From: Streptomyces sp. NRRL WC-3618
Lineage (GTDB): Bacteria; Actinomycetota; Actinomycetes; Streptomycetales; Streptomycetaceae
Direction: 5' to 3'
Length of the DNA stretch: 52,175 bases
NCBI RefSeq assembly: GCF_001280005.1
Contig: NZ_LGDW01000461.1
Location: forward strand, 1 to 52,175
The position numbers and the translations under genes are program-made. The notes beneath the pieces were generated by a model. It did not search any database. It was not told the origin of the DNA and was given only the letters and a program-made list of their open reading frames with translations. The first letter of the stretch is position 1; each line of letters starts with the position of its first letter. Positions 8,339 to 17,190 of this stretch are shown here, one piece after another.

Positions 8339-9484
8339 TTGAAACGCACCGACGAAACCGGCGGGGCCGGCGAGCGCGCACCGCGCCGCGGGTCGCCCGC
8401 CGGGAACCGGTCCCTGCTGGTCGCGGGGCTCGGCGCGGCCTTCGCCGCCGTGCTCAGTCTGGGACTGCTCCAGGCCGCCTCCGGCAGCACGGCCACCACC
8501 TCGGACTCGGCGGCGGGCGCGGCTCAGGCGCCCGCAGCCGTGGCGGCAGCGGCCGCCGAGGCACTGCCCGCCACCGCGGCGGCACCCGACCATCAGGTCG
8601 ACATCATGAACAACAAGTTCGGCAACGGCGCCCAGTTGGTCGTCAAGGTCGGCGAGACCGTGCGCTGGACCAACCACGACAGCGTGCCGCACACGGTCAC
8701 CACCACCAAGGGCCCGAAGAAGTTCGACTCCGGCACGTTGGCGCAAGGCGACTCCTGGTCGTACACCTTCAGCGCGGCGGGGACGTACGAGTACTACTGC
8801 GCGGTCCACCCGGACATGGTGGCGTCCGTGAAGGTCGTCGCGGCCGACGGCGGTTCGACGGGCGGTTCGACAGGGGGCTCGACGGGCGGTTCGGCAGGGG
8901 GCTCGACGGGCGGTTCCACCGGCGGTTCTACGGGTGGCTCCACCGGCGGATCCACGGGTGGGTCTACAGGTGGCTCCACCGGCGGTACGTCGGGCGGCTC
9001 GACCGGTGGGTCGACGGGCGGTTCCGGGTCGAGCGGCGGCAGCGGCACTGGCGGCACCGGTGGCAGCACCTCGGGCGGCTCGTCCGGTGGCGGCACCGGC
9101 GGTTCCGGGGGCGGCGACGGCAGCGGTGAGCAGTGCGCCAGCGTCCAGGACGTGCTCCTGCCGATCCTCCAGCACATCAACGCCGCGCACCTGGAGCGGT
9201 CCCCGGGCCAGCAGGTGCAGGACGCGCTCGCGCTGGACTCGTACATCAAGCTGCACACGGTGTGGATCGAGACGATCCTGACGCCCGCCGTCGAGGGCGG
9301 CGGCGCGGTTGCCGACGAGACGCTCAGTGTGCTGCTGAACCACATCAACAAGGCGCACCTGGAGGAGTCGCTCGGGCAGCAGATCACCGATCTGCTCGAC
9401 GTCGACAGCTACGTCAAGATGCACACGGTCTGGGCCGAGCACCTGCTCACACCCACCGAGGACTTCGTCACCGGCAACTGCTGA
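8339..9484 (+). CDS. Plastocyanin-like cupredoxin with Gly-Ser-Thr linker and duplicated C-terminal domain
   Basis: Exported blue-copper protein (381 aa) starting at a TTG supported by AGGAG at 8329-8333. A signal/anchor helix (about 28-45) precedes a cupredoxin domain (about 80-165) with type 1 ligands: His in SVPHTVTT and the CxxxHxxxxM set in YYCAVHPDMV. Residues 171-263 are a reiterated GGST linker. The remaining 115 residues contain two copies of an unrecognised helical unit sharing HIN.AHLE.S.GQQ, D.DSY.K.HTVW and LTP, framed by one Cys at the start and one at the extreme C-terminus. It lies between CopC-CopD and a YceI-like gene, so a copper/redox role outside the membrane is likely; the tail domain's role is unknown. 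Confidence 0.85.
   Translation: MKRTDETGGAGERAPRRGSPAGNRSLLVAGLGAAFAAVLSLGLLQAASGSTATTSDSAAGAAQAPAAVAAAAAEALPATAAAPDHQVDIMNNKFGNGAQLVVKVGETVRWTNHDSVPHTVTTTKGPKKFDSGTLAQGDSWSYTFSAAGTYEYYCAVHPDMVASVKVVAADGGSTGGSTGGSTGGSAGGSTGGSTGGSTGGSTGGSTGGSTGGSTGGTSGGSTGGSTGGSGSSGGSGTGGTGGSTSGGSSGGGTGGSGGGDGSGEQCASVQDVLLPILQHINAAHLERSPGQQVQDALALDSYIKLHTVWIETILTPAVEGGGAVADETLSVLLNHINKAHLEESLGQQITDLLDVDSYVKMHTVWAEHLLTPTEDFVTGNC
8849..9127 (+). repeat. 12-bp tandem repeats encoding a GGST linker
   Basis: Reiterated 12-bp units, about fifteen with drift, encode Gly-Gly-Ser-Thr within the cupredoxin gene. Codon third positions vary between copies. This points to selection on the protein linker rather than recent slippage. 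Confidence 0.85.
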
Positions 9485-9507
9485 CGGGGTTCGCCCCCGA
9501 GGAAGGA

Positions 9508-9544
9508 CGCCGGTCCGGCCGAGGCTCAGTCGGCCGGACCGGCG
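9508..9544 (+). terminator. Perfect 15-bp hairpin after the cupredoxin gene
   Basis: Arms 9508-9522 and 9530-9544 match perfectly around a 7-base loop, 24 bases after the cupredoxin stop. The following gene (9604) has the same direction, so this may end or attenuate transcription, or protect the 3' end of the upstream mRNA. Confidence 0.65.
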
Positions 9545-9603
9545 CCCGCCCCATTCTCCACATCCCCGCCACACTTCAGGAACCGCATTCCAAGGAGACC
9601 GGG

Positions 9604-10113
9604 ATGACAACCGTCACCCTGCCCACCGCCACCTTCGCCGCCGTGCTGCCACACCCCGGCCGGTACGCCGTGGCCCCCGACCGCTCGCTGGCCGAACTCA
9701 CCGCCTGGTACGGCCCGTTGCCCACCCACCGCCGACGCGTCACCCTCACCGACGCCACCCTGACCGTGCCCGACGACCCCACCGTGCCCGAACACCCCGC
9801 CCCCACCCTCCGCTTCGAGTTCGAGGATCTCGACCGGACCGACGACACCCCCACCGTCCTCACCTCCGACACCATCGAACTTCTCGACGGTGGACGGAAG
9901 TTGCAGCTCACCGGCGACCTGAACCTGCGCGGCGTCCGGTTCCCCGCCCTCCTTCGCCTCCGCGTCGTCGAGCGCGCCGACCACCGCCTGCTCGTCGTGG
10001 GCACCGCCCTGCTGCCGTACCGACTACTGCGCCGCGCGACCGGCTTCCGGCCCAGCCGCCTGCCACGCCCGGCGACACGGCTGCGGCTGCTGGTCGCCGC
10101 GGAGTTCGCGTGA
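9604..10113 (+). CDS. YceI-like lipocalin-fold domain protein (divergent)
   Basis: A 169-aa product with no obvious signal peptide. The order of beta-strand segments, with LQLTGDLNLRGVRFPALLRL near residues 100-120, resembles YceI proteins (the family line TGDLTLHGVTRPV). YceI members bind isoprenoid or other amphiphilic ligands. Identity is weak by eye, and the typical YceI start (SVWTIDPAHS) is replaced by GRYAVAPDRSLAELTAWYG. AGGAG at 9593-9597 fixes the ATG at 9604; the open frame upstream is a shadow of the cupredoxin gene. The stop overlaps the next cupredoxin's GTG by four bases, so the two are coupled. Confidence 0.6.
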   Translation: MTTVTLPTATFAAVLPHPGRYAVAPDRSLAELTAWYGPLPTHRRRVTLTDATLTVPDDPTVPEHPAPTLRFEFEDLDRTDDTPTVLTSDTIELLDGGRKLQLTGDLNLRGVRFPALLRLRVVERADHRLLVVGTALLPYRLLRRATGFRPSRLPRPATRLRLLVAAEFA

Positions 10114-10928
10114 GGACGGCAGGGAGGCCGGCACCTCCGGTACGGCCGATACGTCCGGTGCACAGGGCCGCCGCACTCCGCCTCCTACTCGCCGTACTCG
10201 CCCTCCTCGCGCTCCTGTCTGCCGCGCCCGGACAGGCGTCGGCGGCCACCTACCGGGTCACCATGCAGGGGTACGCCTTCGCGCCGGCGACGCTGAGCGT
10301 CCCTGCCGGCGCCACGGTGACCTGGACCAACCAGGACACGGCCCCGCACGACGTGAAGACCACCTCGGGCCCGGTCCAGATCCACTCCCCCATGCTCAAC
10401 AAGGGTGAGAGCTGGAGCTTCACCTTCACGACGGCGGGTTCGCACGCCTACTACTGCACCGTGCATCCGAACATGACGGCCGGAATCGCGGTACAGGCGG
10501 CGGCACCCGCGCCATCGGCGGCCCCGACGCACTCCCACACCCACACGGAACCCACCGCGGGCTCGGGATCAGGATCGGGATCGAAGCACCACGGAACCGG
10601 AACCGGTATGACCCAGCCGACATCGCCGACCGGCCGCGCACCGACCCGCACGGCCCCGGCCCCGGCAGCGGCGCCGAAAGCCCCCGGCCGGGCATCACCG
10701 GCGCCCACCACCGCACCCGCCGCCGCGCCGCCGTCCTCCGCCGCCTCGCCGGTCGCCGGGGCGGCTCCCCAGGCGCAGTCCACCGCCGCTGTCGCCTCGG
10801 TACGGCCACTGGACCCGTTGCTCCTCCTGACGGGGATCGTCGCCGGGATCGCCGTACTGTGCCTGCTGCTGGTGGGTTCGCGGGCCGCCGCTCCGCGTGG
10901 AAGGGGCGAAGCCGAAGGAGAAGCGTAG
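10110..10928 (+). CDS. Membrane-anchored plastocyanin-like cupredoxin
   Basis: Second type 1 copper protein of the run (272 aa). It has a signal peptide ending near GQASA, then a cupredoxin domain (about residues 48-135) with copper ligands His in TAPHDVKT and Cys-His-Met in YYCTVHPNM. A His/Ser/Thr/Pro/Ala-rich spacer of about 100 residues and a C-terminal transmembrane helix (LLLLTGIVAGIAVLCLLLVG) with a short charged tail follow. The N-terminal signal plus C-terminal anchor place the domain on the outer face of the membrane, as for an electron carrier or copper chaperone. The GTG start overlaps the preceding TGA. Confidence 0.85.
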   Translation: MRTAGRPAPPVRPIRPVHRAAALRLLLAVLALLALLSAAPGQASAATYRVTMQGYAFAPATLSVPAGATVTWTNQDTAPHDVKTTSGPVQIHSPMLNKGESWSFTFTTAGSHAYYCTVHPNMTAGIAVQAAAPAPSAAPTHSHTHTEPTAGSGSGSGSKHHGTGTGMTQPTSPTGRAPTRTAPAPAAAPKAPGRASPAPTTAPAAAPPSSAASPVAGAAPQAQSTAAVASVRPLDPLLLLTGIVAGIAVLCLLLVGSRAAAPRGRGEAEGEA

Positions 10929-11034
10929 GAAGCGGTATGCCCATCGACCCCGTCAACTGGGTACAGGGAAGCAGAGAGGCCAAGGAGACCAAGGAAACCA
11001 AGGAAACAGCGCAAAGCGACCCACGGAGGAAGCC

Positions 11035-11394
11035 ATGCCCATCGCCAAGTTCGACACCGTCGTCCTGGACTGTCCCGACCCCGGCGCGCTCGCCGCGTTC
11101 TACGCCGCGCTGCTGGGCGCCACGCCCGAGGCCGAGGAGGACTGGATCGACCTGCCGATCCCGGACGGCCCGAAGCTGGCCTTCCAGGCCGCCCCCGGCC
11201 ACGTACCCCCGAAGTGGCCGTCGGCCGACGGCTCGCAGCAGTTCCATCTGGACGTGACCGTGGACGACCTGGACACGGCCGAGCGGGAGGTGCTCGCGCT
11301 GGGCGCGAAGCCGCTGGACACGTCGGACCGGGCACGCTCCTTCAGGGTTTACGCGGACCCGGCGGGGCACCCGTTCTGCCTCTGCGCGGGCTGA
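11035..11394 (+). CDS. VOC superfamily (glyoxalase-like) protein
   Basis: Small 119-aa protein with the paired beta-alpha-beta-beta-beta pattern of vicinal-oxygen-chelate proteins (FDTVVLDCPDPGALAAFYA at the start, FRVYADPAGHPFCLC at the end). It resembles the Glyoxalase_6 subgroup, often of unknown substrate. His in QQFHLDV and acidic residues could bind a metal. GGAGG at 11025-11029 supports ATG 11035. A threefold CCAAGGARA repeat (10980-11006) lies just upstream. The next gene is a close tandem paralogue. No substrate can be assigned. Confidence 0.85.
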   Translation: MPIAKFDTVVLDCPDPGALAAFYAALLGATPEAEEDWIDLPIPDGPKLAFQAAPGHVPPKWPSADGSQQFHLDVTVDDLDTAEREVLALGAKPLDTSDRARSFRVYADPAGHPFCLCAG

Positions 11395-11432
11395 CCGAAC
11401 CTGCCGGACATCCGTACCGAACGAGGAAACCC

Positions 11433-11828
11433 ATGGCACCCCTAGCCCGATTCCGTACCGTCGTCCTCGACTGTCCCGAGCCGCGCGAGCTGGCCCGTTT
11501 CTACGCGGGGGTCGTCGGCGGTACGCCGGCGGACGAGGACCCCGAGTGGGTCGTCCTCCACGTCCCCGGCGGGCCGCGGCTGGCCTTCCAGCAGGCGCCC
11601 GGGTACTCCCCGCCCGAGTGGCCGCGGGCCGACCACGGCTCGCAGCAGTTCCATCTCGACCTGGACGCCGGGGCGACCTGGGCGGAGCTGGACGCGGCCG
11701 AGAAGACGGTCCTCGCGCTGGGCGCCCGCCCGCTGGACCTGGACGACCAGGACGGCGAGCGGGACTTCAGGGTGTACGCCGATCCGGCGGGGCATCCGTT
11801 CTGCCTCTGCCGGATCGAGCACCCCTGA
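11433..11828 (+). CDS. VOC superfamily (glyoxalase-like) protein, tandem paralogue
   Basis: A 131-aa paralogue of the gene ending at 11394, sharing RTVVLDCPEP, LARFYAGVVGGTP, LAFQQAPGY and DFRVYADPAGHPFCLC. The pair arose by duplication, and both are single VOC modules that would dimerise to make an active site. GAGGA at 11423-11427 precedes ATG 11433. It has three extra residue stretches relative to its sister (WAELDAAEK region, DDQDGERD). Function unknown; often annotated as lyase or dioxygenase without evidence. Confidence 0.85.
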   Translation: MAPLARFRTVVLDCPEPRELARFYAGVVGGTPADEDPEWVVLHVPGGPRLAFQQAPGYSPPEWPRADHGSQQFHLDLDAGATWAELDAAEKTVLALGARPLDLDDQDGERDFRVYADPAGHPFCLCRIEHP

Positions 11829-11860
11829 ATCCCGTGAATCCCGCGGACCACTGAGGCGGG

Positions 11861-12991
11861 TCAGCCGTCCAGCTCCGCGATCCGCACCGTGGAGGGCTCC
11901 CTGCGCTGCTGGGCCGCCTTGGCCGTGAAGTCCGCGCTGCGCAGCGCGCGTTGGACGTTTCCCCAGGTGAGAAGGGCGAGGTCGGGTTCGGTCCAGCCGC
12001 GGTGCAGAAGTTCCGCGATCAGGTTCGGGTAGCAGGAGGCGTCGCCGAGTTCCTGCGGGTGGGCGATGCCGGAGTCGTACGTGCCGGACAGGCCGACGCA
12101 CTCCGGGCCCGCGATCTCACGGACGTGGTCGAGATGGTCGGCGACGTCCCGGACGGACGGCCCGGTCTGCTCGGCCGTCAGCGGGACCAGGCACAGGCCC
12201 CTGGCCGCGCCCAGCTCGGCGAGCGTCTCGTCGGGGAGATTCGCGGGGTGGGGGCGCAGGGCGCGGGCCGCGGAGCGGGTGCACAGGACCGGGGCCTTGG
12301 AGATCGTGACGGCACGGCTGATGGTGGCCGGGGAGGCGCCCGAGAGGTCGGCCAGCACGCCGAGGCGGTTCATCTCGCGGACCACCTCCTCGCCGAACCG
12401 GGTCAGCCCCGCCTCACTCGCCCAGGACGTCCCGGCGAGGGTGAGCACGCGCAGGCCCAGCGACTGCAGGACGCGCAGGATGGCGAGCGAGTCGCCGATC
12501 GCGGCGGCCGATGCGGGCCCGAGGACGACGGCGATGCGCCCGCAGTTACGGGCGTCGGTGACCTGCCCGGCGGTGCCCGCGAGGCGCAGTCCCTCGGGGT
12601 GGCTCCGGGCGACCGTCTTGACGAGGTCCAGCTGCTCGAGGGTGGCGCCGACGGCCCGGTCACCGGCGAGGCCCTCCGGCAGGTGCAGCGCCCAGAACAG
12701 CGCGCCCACGTGGCCGCGTCGCATCCGGGGCACGTCGGTGTCGACGGTGTTCTCCCCGAGCTCCAGGTCGTACCAGGGCAGGTGCCGCAACGCCCAGGGC
12801 AGCCCGCTGTAGCCATCGGCGACGGGGTGCGCGGCGAGGATGGCGTGGGCGCGGTCGAGGGGGGCGGCGTCCGGGTCGGAGAGGGGCGAGAAGTCGGGCT
12901 CGGGCTCCGGCAAGGGGACGGGCGGTGGGGCCGACGGGTCGAGTTCCCCGACCTCGGCTGTGGTGTGCAGTTCGTCCTGCAGGTCGGCCAT
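11861..12991 (-). CDS. Membrane dipeptidase (M19) homologue lacking metal ligands, probable pseudoenzyme
   Basis: A 376-aa M19/renal-dipeptidase-fold protein by overall alignment with the intact paralogue at 14150-15337 (shared segments: [78 protein letters not shown]). The family's zinc ligands are all replaced. HxD in DGHNDLPW is YSG here (residues 61-63), the bridging Glu of GAEGG is gone (VLGPASAA), and the His of DLSH and SHSSAR are absent (DLSGAS, CTRSAAR). GGDYDG is also lost (LSGTYDSG). ATG 12991 was chosen because the longer frame has a basic, non-homologous leader. The reading frame and codon bias are intact, so the loss looks like repurposing, not decay. Possibly a binding protein. 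Confidence 0.85.
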   Translation of the reverse strand: MADLQDELHTTAEVGELDPSAPPPVPLPEPEPDFSPLSDPDAAPLDRAHAILAAHPVADGYSGLPWALRHLPWYDLELGENTVDTDVPRMRRGHVGALFWALHLPEGLAGDRAVGATLEQLDLVKTVARSHPEGLRLAGTAGQVTDARNCGRIAVVLGPASAAAIGDSLAILRVLQSLGLRVLTLAGTSWASEAGLTRFGEEVVREMNRLGVLADLSGASPATISRAVTISKAPVLCTRSAARALRPHPANLPDETLAELGAARGLCLVPLTAEQTGPSVRDVADHLDHVREIAGPECVGLSGTYDSGIAHPQELGDASCYPNLIAELLHRGWTEPDLALLTWGNVQRALRSADFTAKAAQQRREPSTVRIAELDG

Positions 12992-13177
12992 GACGGGCTC
13001 CGTACGTCGTGATCTACCTCGTGATCGCAATAGGGCCACCGTCGCACGGTGGCGGAGGGGCTTCCTGGTGGGTGGGGCGTTCGGGGGTACGCCGGGCTCG
13101 GGAGTGCACGTGCGCTCGGCGCACGGTGGAGCGCACGGCGAAAACGTTTGCGACCGGCGCCCCAGACGACGCATCTC

Positions 13178-13545
13178 GCCTCGCCCGCCAAAGGGTCAGT
13201 CCTGGTGGTCCGAGTACAACGACGTCATCAGCCAGCCCTTCTCCCAGTACCTGGGCTACGAGAGCGCGGCAACCCTCATTCGGAGCTACCACCCGAGTCT
13301 CGTTCCGGGCCAGCTGCAGATCACGGACTACATCACCGCCCTCTGGGAGGTCAGCGAACCCACCCCCCGGGCCAGGCGCCTCATCGACATGCGGCTCGCC
13401 CGGCAGGAGAGGGTCTTTCAGGACGGCGGCCCCAAGGTCGAGATGATTCTGGACGAGTCCGCGCTGCGCCGCCAGATCGGCGGTCCGGGGGTCATGCGCC
13501 GGCAGTTGGCCCACCTCAAGCAGCTCGCGTCCGGGGACCAGAGAG
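13178..13545 (+). pseudogene. Remnant of a DUF5753 helix-turn-helix regulator
   Basis: The frame from about 13194 encodes a recognisable DUF5753 core: SWWSEYND, YLGYESAATLIRSYHPSLVP, LQITDYITAL, DMRLARQERVF, DESALRRQIGGPGVM and RQLAHLKQLA. The N-terminal HTH domain is missing. The frame leaves the family consensus after about 13545, losing the C-terminal third. No start codon or ribosome site is seen. Intact relatives in this window are at 22045-22881 and 51101-51949. It is a degraded gene between two dipeptidase genes. Confidence 0.65.
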
Positions 13546-13744
13546 AAGCGACGACGAGCACGAGGGACCGGAGCTGGGCCCCCGCCGCTCCCGCCGCGCT
13601 GAGCCCGACTACAACATATTCCTGCAGTCGGGAGCCACCGTCGGCGAGTCGGATGAGACGTACCCGTGTCCGCCCGGGCCTCAGCGTGGAAGAGCGGATA
13701 TCGACGTCACGATCCGCCTTCTGCGCAACCTTGCCGCCCTGATC

Positions 13745-13936
13745 ATGTTCTCATCGGGCACCTTCACCCTCGTGGCCTTCGCCGGCATCGGGATGGGTGT
13801 ACCGCCCTGGTTCTGCCTTGTCGTCGCCTTCGGCGGTGGCCCGCTCACGATCTGGGCGTTCGTCAGGGCCTTCGGGGCGGTGCAGTCCTCGCTGCCGGAC
13901 GGACAAGGAGGTCCACCGTCCAGTGGCGGGCCGTAG
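13745..13936 (+). CDS. Possible small two-helix membrane protein or gene fragment
   Basis: An open frame encodes two hydrophobic segments (MFSSGTFTLVAFAGIGMGV and WFCLVVAFGGGPLTIWAFV) followed by a polar Gly/Pro-rich tail. ATG 13745 is the first methionine in a run that is open further upstream (IDVTIRLLRNLAAL), and no clear ribosome binding site exists. It may be the surviving end of a larger membrane protein, since it directly follows regulator debris. Codon use is weaker than in neighbours. Confidence 0.35.
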   Translation: MFSSGTFTLVAFAGIGMGVPPWFCLVVAFGGGPLTIWAFVRAFGAVQSSLPDGQGGPPSSGGP

Positions 13937-14149
13937 CCGGTGAGCGCACTCACCACCAGCCCGCGGCCACGGACACCCCGACGAGCACCGCCAGCCACAT
14001 CACGAGCCTCAGCCTCCCCGGCCAACGCAGCCCCCTCGATATCTCGCCCCGCTCCGAGCTACGCCGAACGCCCTACGGTTCTCACCCGTTGTGGCCGCAG
14101 TTCAACAGATGGTCGCCCCTCTGGCGCGTTCTGGGGGTCCAGTCACCCC
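13937..14149. other. Gene-poor spacer before the dipeptidase stop
   Basis: Nothing certain is seen. On the minus strand a short open frame ending at 13950 reads LVMWLAVLVGVSVAAGWW, a hydrophobic peptide with only a GTG/ATG pair near 13998-14003 as possible start. It could be a membrane microprotein or chance. Confidence 0.2.
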
Positions 14150-15337
14150 TCACCCGTCCAACTCCCCCAACGTGGCGCGGGAAGGCCCACGTCTCCCTCG
14201 TACCTCACGCGCCACATCCTCCGCCGCCCCCAGCACCCGCACCGCGTTCCCCCAGGTCAGCTTGGCAAGATCATCCTTCGACCAGCGCCGGTCCAGCAGT
14301 TCCGCGATCAGGTTCGGGTAACCGGAGACGTCCGACAGGCCGTCGGGAGTGAACGCCGTGCCGTCGTAGTCGCCGCCGATGCCCAGGTGGTCGATTCCGG
14401 CCACCTCCCGCATGTGGTCCAGATGGTCGGCGACCGTCGAGACCGTGGCGACGGGGCGTGGGGTCGTCTCCTCGAAGGCGCGGTGGATCTTCATCGCCTC
14501 GGGGGTCGTGTCGAGGGGGTGGAAGCCGTGGGCGCGCATGTTGTCGTCCGCGGCGGCCGTCCAGTCGACGGCGGCCTGGAGGACGAACTTCGGTACGAAC
14601 GTCACCATCGCCATCCCGCCGTTGACCGGCAGGCGTTCCAGCACGTCGTCGGGGATGTTGCGCGGATGGTCGCACACCGCGCGCGCGGAGGAGTGCGAGA
14701 AGATCACCGGCGCGACGGACGTGTCCAGGGCGTGCCGCATCGTGGTCGCCGCCACGTGCGAGAGGTCGACCAGCATGCCGAGGCGGTTCATCTCCCGGAC
14801 CACCTCGCGGCCGAACTCCGACAGACCACCGACGCCCGGCTCGTCCGTCGCCGAGTCCGCCCACGCCACGTTGTCGTTGTGGGTGAGGGTCATGTAGCGC
14901 ACGCCCAGCTCGTACAACCCCCGCAGGGTGCCGAGGGAGTTGGCGATCGAGTGGCCGCCCTCGGCGCCCATGAGGGAGGCGATACGGCCCTCGCGCCGGC
15001 CCGCCTCCATGTCGGCGGCCGTCAGCGCGGGCCGCAGATCGTCCTCGTACCGTGCGATCAACTGACGTACGCAGTCGATCTGTTCGAGGGTCGCCGGCAC
15101 CGCGTCGGGGAGGTCCGAGCGGACGTACACCGACCAGTACTGCGCACCGACCCCGCCCTCGCGCAGGCGCGGGATGTCGGTGTGCAGGTGGGTGTGCTGG
15201 GCGGTGGCGATGTCGCGGGCGTCGAGGTCGTAGCGGACCTGTTCGCGCAGCGCCCACGGGAGGTCGTTGTGGCCGTCGACGACCGGGAACTCGCGCAGCA
15301 GTTCCCGGGCCTGCTCCAGTGAGCCCACGGACGTCAC
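14150..15337 (-). CDS. Membrane dipeptidase, peptidase family M19
   Basis: Zinc dipeptidase of the renal dipeptidase family (395 aa), expected to split dipeptides including D-amino-acid or dehydro forms. All metal and catalytic positions are visible: HxD in [10 protein letters not shown] (His23, Asp25), the bridging Glu in MGAEGGHS, His in VDLSHVAA and FSHSSARAV, and the Asp of [11 protein letters not shown]. The GTG start at 15337 overlaps the purE stop (GTGA), making it the third gene of a purK-purE-dipeptidase run. Why a dipeptidase is coupled to purine synthesis is unclear. Its paralogue at 11861-12991 has lost these residues. Confidence 0.93.
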   Translation of the reverse strand: MTSVGSLEQARELLREFPVVDGHNDLPWALREQVRYDLDARDIATAQHTHLHTDIPRLREGGVGAQYWSVYVRSDLPDAVPATLEQIDCVRQLIARYEDDLRPALTAADMEAGRREGRIASLMGAEGGHSIANSLGTLRGLYELGVRYMTLTHNDNVAWADSATDEPGVGGLSEFGREVVREMNRLGMLVDLSHVAATTMRHALDTSVAPVIFSHSSARAVCDHPRNIPDDVLERLPVNGGMAMVTFVPKFVLQAAVDWTAAADDNMRAHGFHPLDTTPEAMKIHRAFEETTPRPVATVSTVADHLDHMREVAGIDHLGIGGDYDGTAFTPDGLSDVSGYPNLIAELLDRRWSKDDLAKLTWGNAVRVLGAAEDVAREVRGRRGPSRATLGELDG

Positions 15338-15879
15338 TTCCCGAAGCCGAAGCCGTTGCCGCCGCCCGCGCCGCTGTCGACCTTGGCGCGCAGCCGCTTG
15401 CCCTTCTCGGTGGCCTGGTCGTTCAGTTCCTGCTGGAACTCCCGCATCCGGCCGAGGAGTTCCTCGTCGTGCGAGGCGAGGATACGGGCCGCCAGCAGGC
15501 CCGCGTTGCGCGCGCCGCCGACCGAGACCGTGGCGACCGGTACGCCGGCCGGCATCTGCACGATCGACAGCAGCGAGTCCATGCCGTCGAGGTATTTGAG
15601 GGGTACGGGGACGCCGATCACGGGGAGCGGGGTCACCGACGCCAGCATGCCGGGCAGGTGGGCCGCGCCGCCCGCGCCGGCGATGATCGCCTTCAGTCCG
15701 CGCTCGGCGGCGTGTTCGCCGTACGCGATCATCTCGTGCGGCATGCGGTGCGCGGAGACGACGTCGACCTCGTAGGGGATCTCGAACTCGTCGAGTGCCT
15801 GGGCGGCGGCCTCCATGACGGGCCAGTCGCTGTCCGAACCCATGACGATGCCCACCACGGGGCCTGCTGCGGAACTCAT
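15334..15879 (-). CDS. purE: N5-carboxyaminoimidazole ribonucleotide mutase
   Basis: Class I PurE (181 aa) moves the carboxyl group of N5-CAIR to C4, giving CAIR in purine synthesis. Family motifs are all present: [13 protein letters not shown], the active-site SAHRMPH, and [17 protein letters not shown] with [23 protein letters not shown] 15879 overlaps the purK stop (ATGA) and its own stop overlaps the dipeptidase GTG. The C-terminal tail ([16 protein letters not shown]) is a lineage-specific extension. Confidence 0.97.
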   Translation of the reverse strand: MSSAAGPVVGIVMGSDSDWPVMEAAAQALDEFEIPYEVDVVSAHRMPHEMIAYGEHAAERGLKAIIAGAGGAAHLPGMLASVTPLPVIGVPVPLKYLDGMDSLLSIVQMPAGVPVATVSVGGARNAGLLAARILASHDEELLGRMREFQQELNDQATEKGKRLRAKVDSGAGGGNGFGFGK

Positions 15880-17036
15880 TCGCTGATCGTGCCTCTCAGG
15901 TAGCCGGCTGCGTGACGGGCGCGCTCCAGCACGTCGTCGAGATCGTCGCCGTAGGTGTTCACATGGCCCACCTTGCGGCCGGGCTTCACGTCCTTGCCGT
16001 ACATGTGGATCTTCAGCTGGGGGTCGCGGGCCATGCAGTGCAGGTACGCGGAGTACATGTCGGGGTAGTCGCCGCCCAGGACGTTCGCCATGACCGTCCA
16101 CTTGGCGCGGGGGCGCGGGTCGCCGAGCGGGAGGTCGAGGACCGCGCGGACGTGGTTGGCGAACTGGCTGGTGATCGCGCCGTCCTGGGTCCAGTGGCCC
16201 GAGTTGTGCGGGCGCATCGCCAGTTCGTTGACGAGGATGCGTCCGTCACGGGTCTCGAACAGTTCGACGGCCAGGTGGCCGACCACGCCGAGTTCCTTGG
16301 CGATGCGCAGGGCCAGTTCCCCGGCGTGGAGGGCGAGCTCCTCCGCGATGCCGGGCGCCGGGGCGATGACCGTGTCGCACACGCCGTCGACCTGCTGCGA
16401 TTCGACGACCGGGTACGCGACGGCCTGACCGTGCGGGGAGCGGACGACGTTCGCCGCCAGTTCCCGTACGAAGTCGACCTTCTCCTCGGCCAGGACCGGG
16501 ACGCCGGCCCGGAAGGGGTCGGCGGCGTCCGCCTCGGAGCGGACGACCCACACGCCCTTGCCGTCGTACCCGCCGCGGACCGTCTTGAGGACGACCGGGA
16601 AACCGTCCCCCTGGGCACCTTCAGGAAGGCCCTCGGCCGCGAAGGCCACCACGTCCGGGACGTCGCGGACGATGCGATGGCGCGGGCAGGGCACCCCGAT
16701 CTCGTCGAGCTTCGCCCGCATCACCCCCTTGTCCTGGGCGTGCACGAGCGCGTCGGGGCCGGGGCGGACGGGGATGCCGTCCGCCTCCAGAGCCCGAAGA
16801 TGCTCGGTCGGAACGTGTTCGTGATCGAAAGTGATCACATCGCACCCCTGCGCGAACGCGCGCAGCGTCTCCAGGTCGCGGTAGTCGCCGACGACGACAT
16901 CACCGACCACCTGCGCCGCGGACTCCTGCGGGGTGTCACTGAGGAGCTTGAACTTGATGCCGAGCGGGATGCCCGCCTCGTGTGTCATACGAGCGAGCTG
17001 CCCCCCGCCGACCATGCCGACTACCGGGAACGTCAC
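15876..17036 (-). CDS. purK: N5-carboxyaminoimidazole ribonucleotide synthase
   Basis: ATP-grasp enzyme (386 aa) that makes N5-CAIR from AIR, bicarbonate and ATP, feeding PurE encoded next. It has the N-terminal [15 protein letters not shown] signature, the ATP-binding [18 protein letters not shown] loop and C-terminal [13 protein letters not shown]. It starts at GTG 17036; the only Shine-Dalgarno-like GGAGG abuts the start codon directly, leaving almost no spacer, so initiation may be weak or the transcript leaderless. The stop overlaps purE by ATGA, giving stoichiometric coupling. Confidence 0.96.
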   Translation of the reverse strand: MTFPVVGMVGGGQLARMTHEAGIPLGIKFKLLSDTPQESAAQVVGDVVVGDYRDLETLRAFAQGCDVITFDHEHVPTEHLRALEADGIPVRPGPDALVHAQDKGVMRAKLDEIGVPCPRHRIVRDVPDVVAFAAEGLPEGAQGDGFPVVLKTVRGGYDGKGVWVVRSEADAADPFRAGVPVLAEEKVDFVRELAANVVRSPHGQAVAYPVVESQQVDGVCDTVIAPAPGIAEELALHAGELALRIAKELGVVGHLAVELFETRDGRILVNELAMRPHNSGHWTQDGAITSQFANHVRAVLDLPLGDPRPRAKWTVMANVLGGDYPDMYSAYLHCMARDPQLKIHMYGKDVKPGRKVGHVNTYGDDLDDVLERARHAAGYLRGTISE

Positions 17037-17190
17037 CCTCCAAGAGTATCGGCCCGGCCATCGGGGCCTGAATGGTGCGCATTACACGCCTGTGACTCGA
17101 TGCGCACAGGCAAGCCCGGGAGGGGGTGGTTAGCATGGCTGGGTTGACGAAATCCGACATCGCGATCCCACAGACAGGGGCCGACAGACC

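Noticed and set aside
8849..9127. Regular short repeats resembling a CRISPR or VNTR array
   Set aside because: The 12-bp units have no spacers and stay in frame as a GGST protein linker.
10980..11006. Threefold CCAAGGARA repeat before the first VOC gene
   Set aside because: Probably a purine-rich leader that happens to repeat a ribosome-site-like sequence; too short to support a function.
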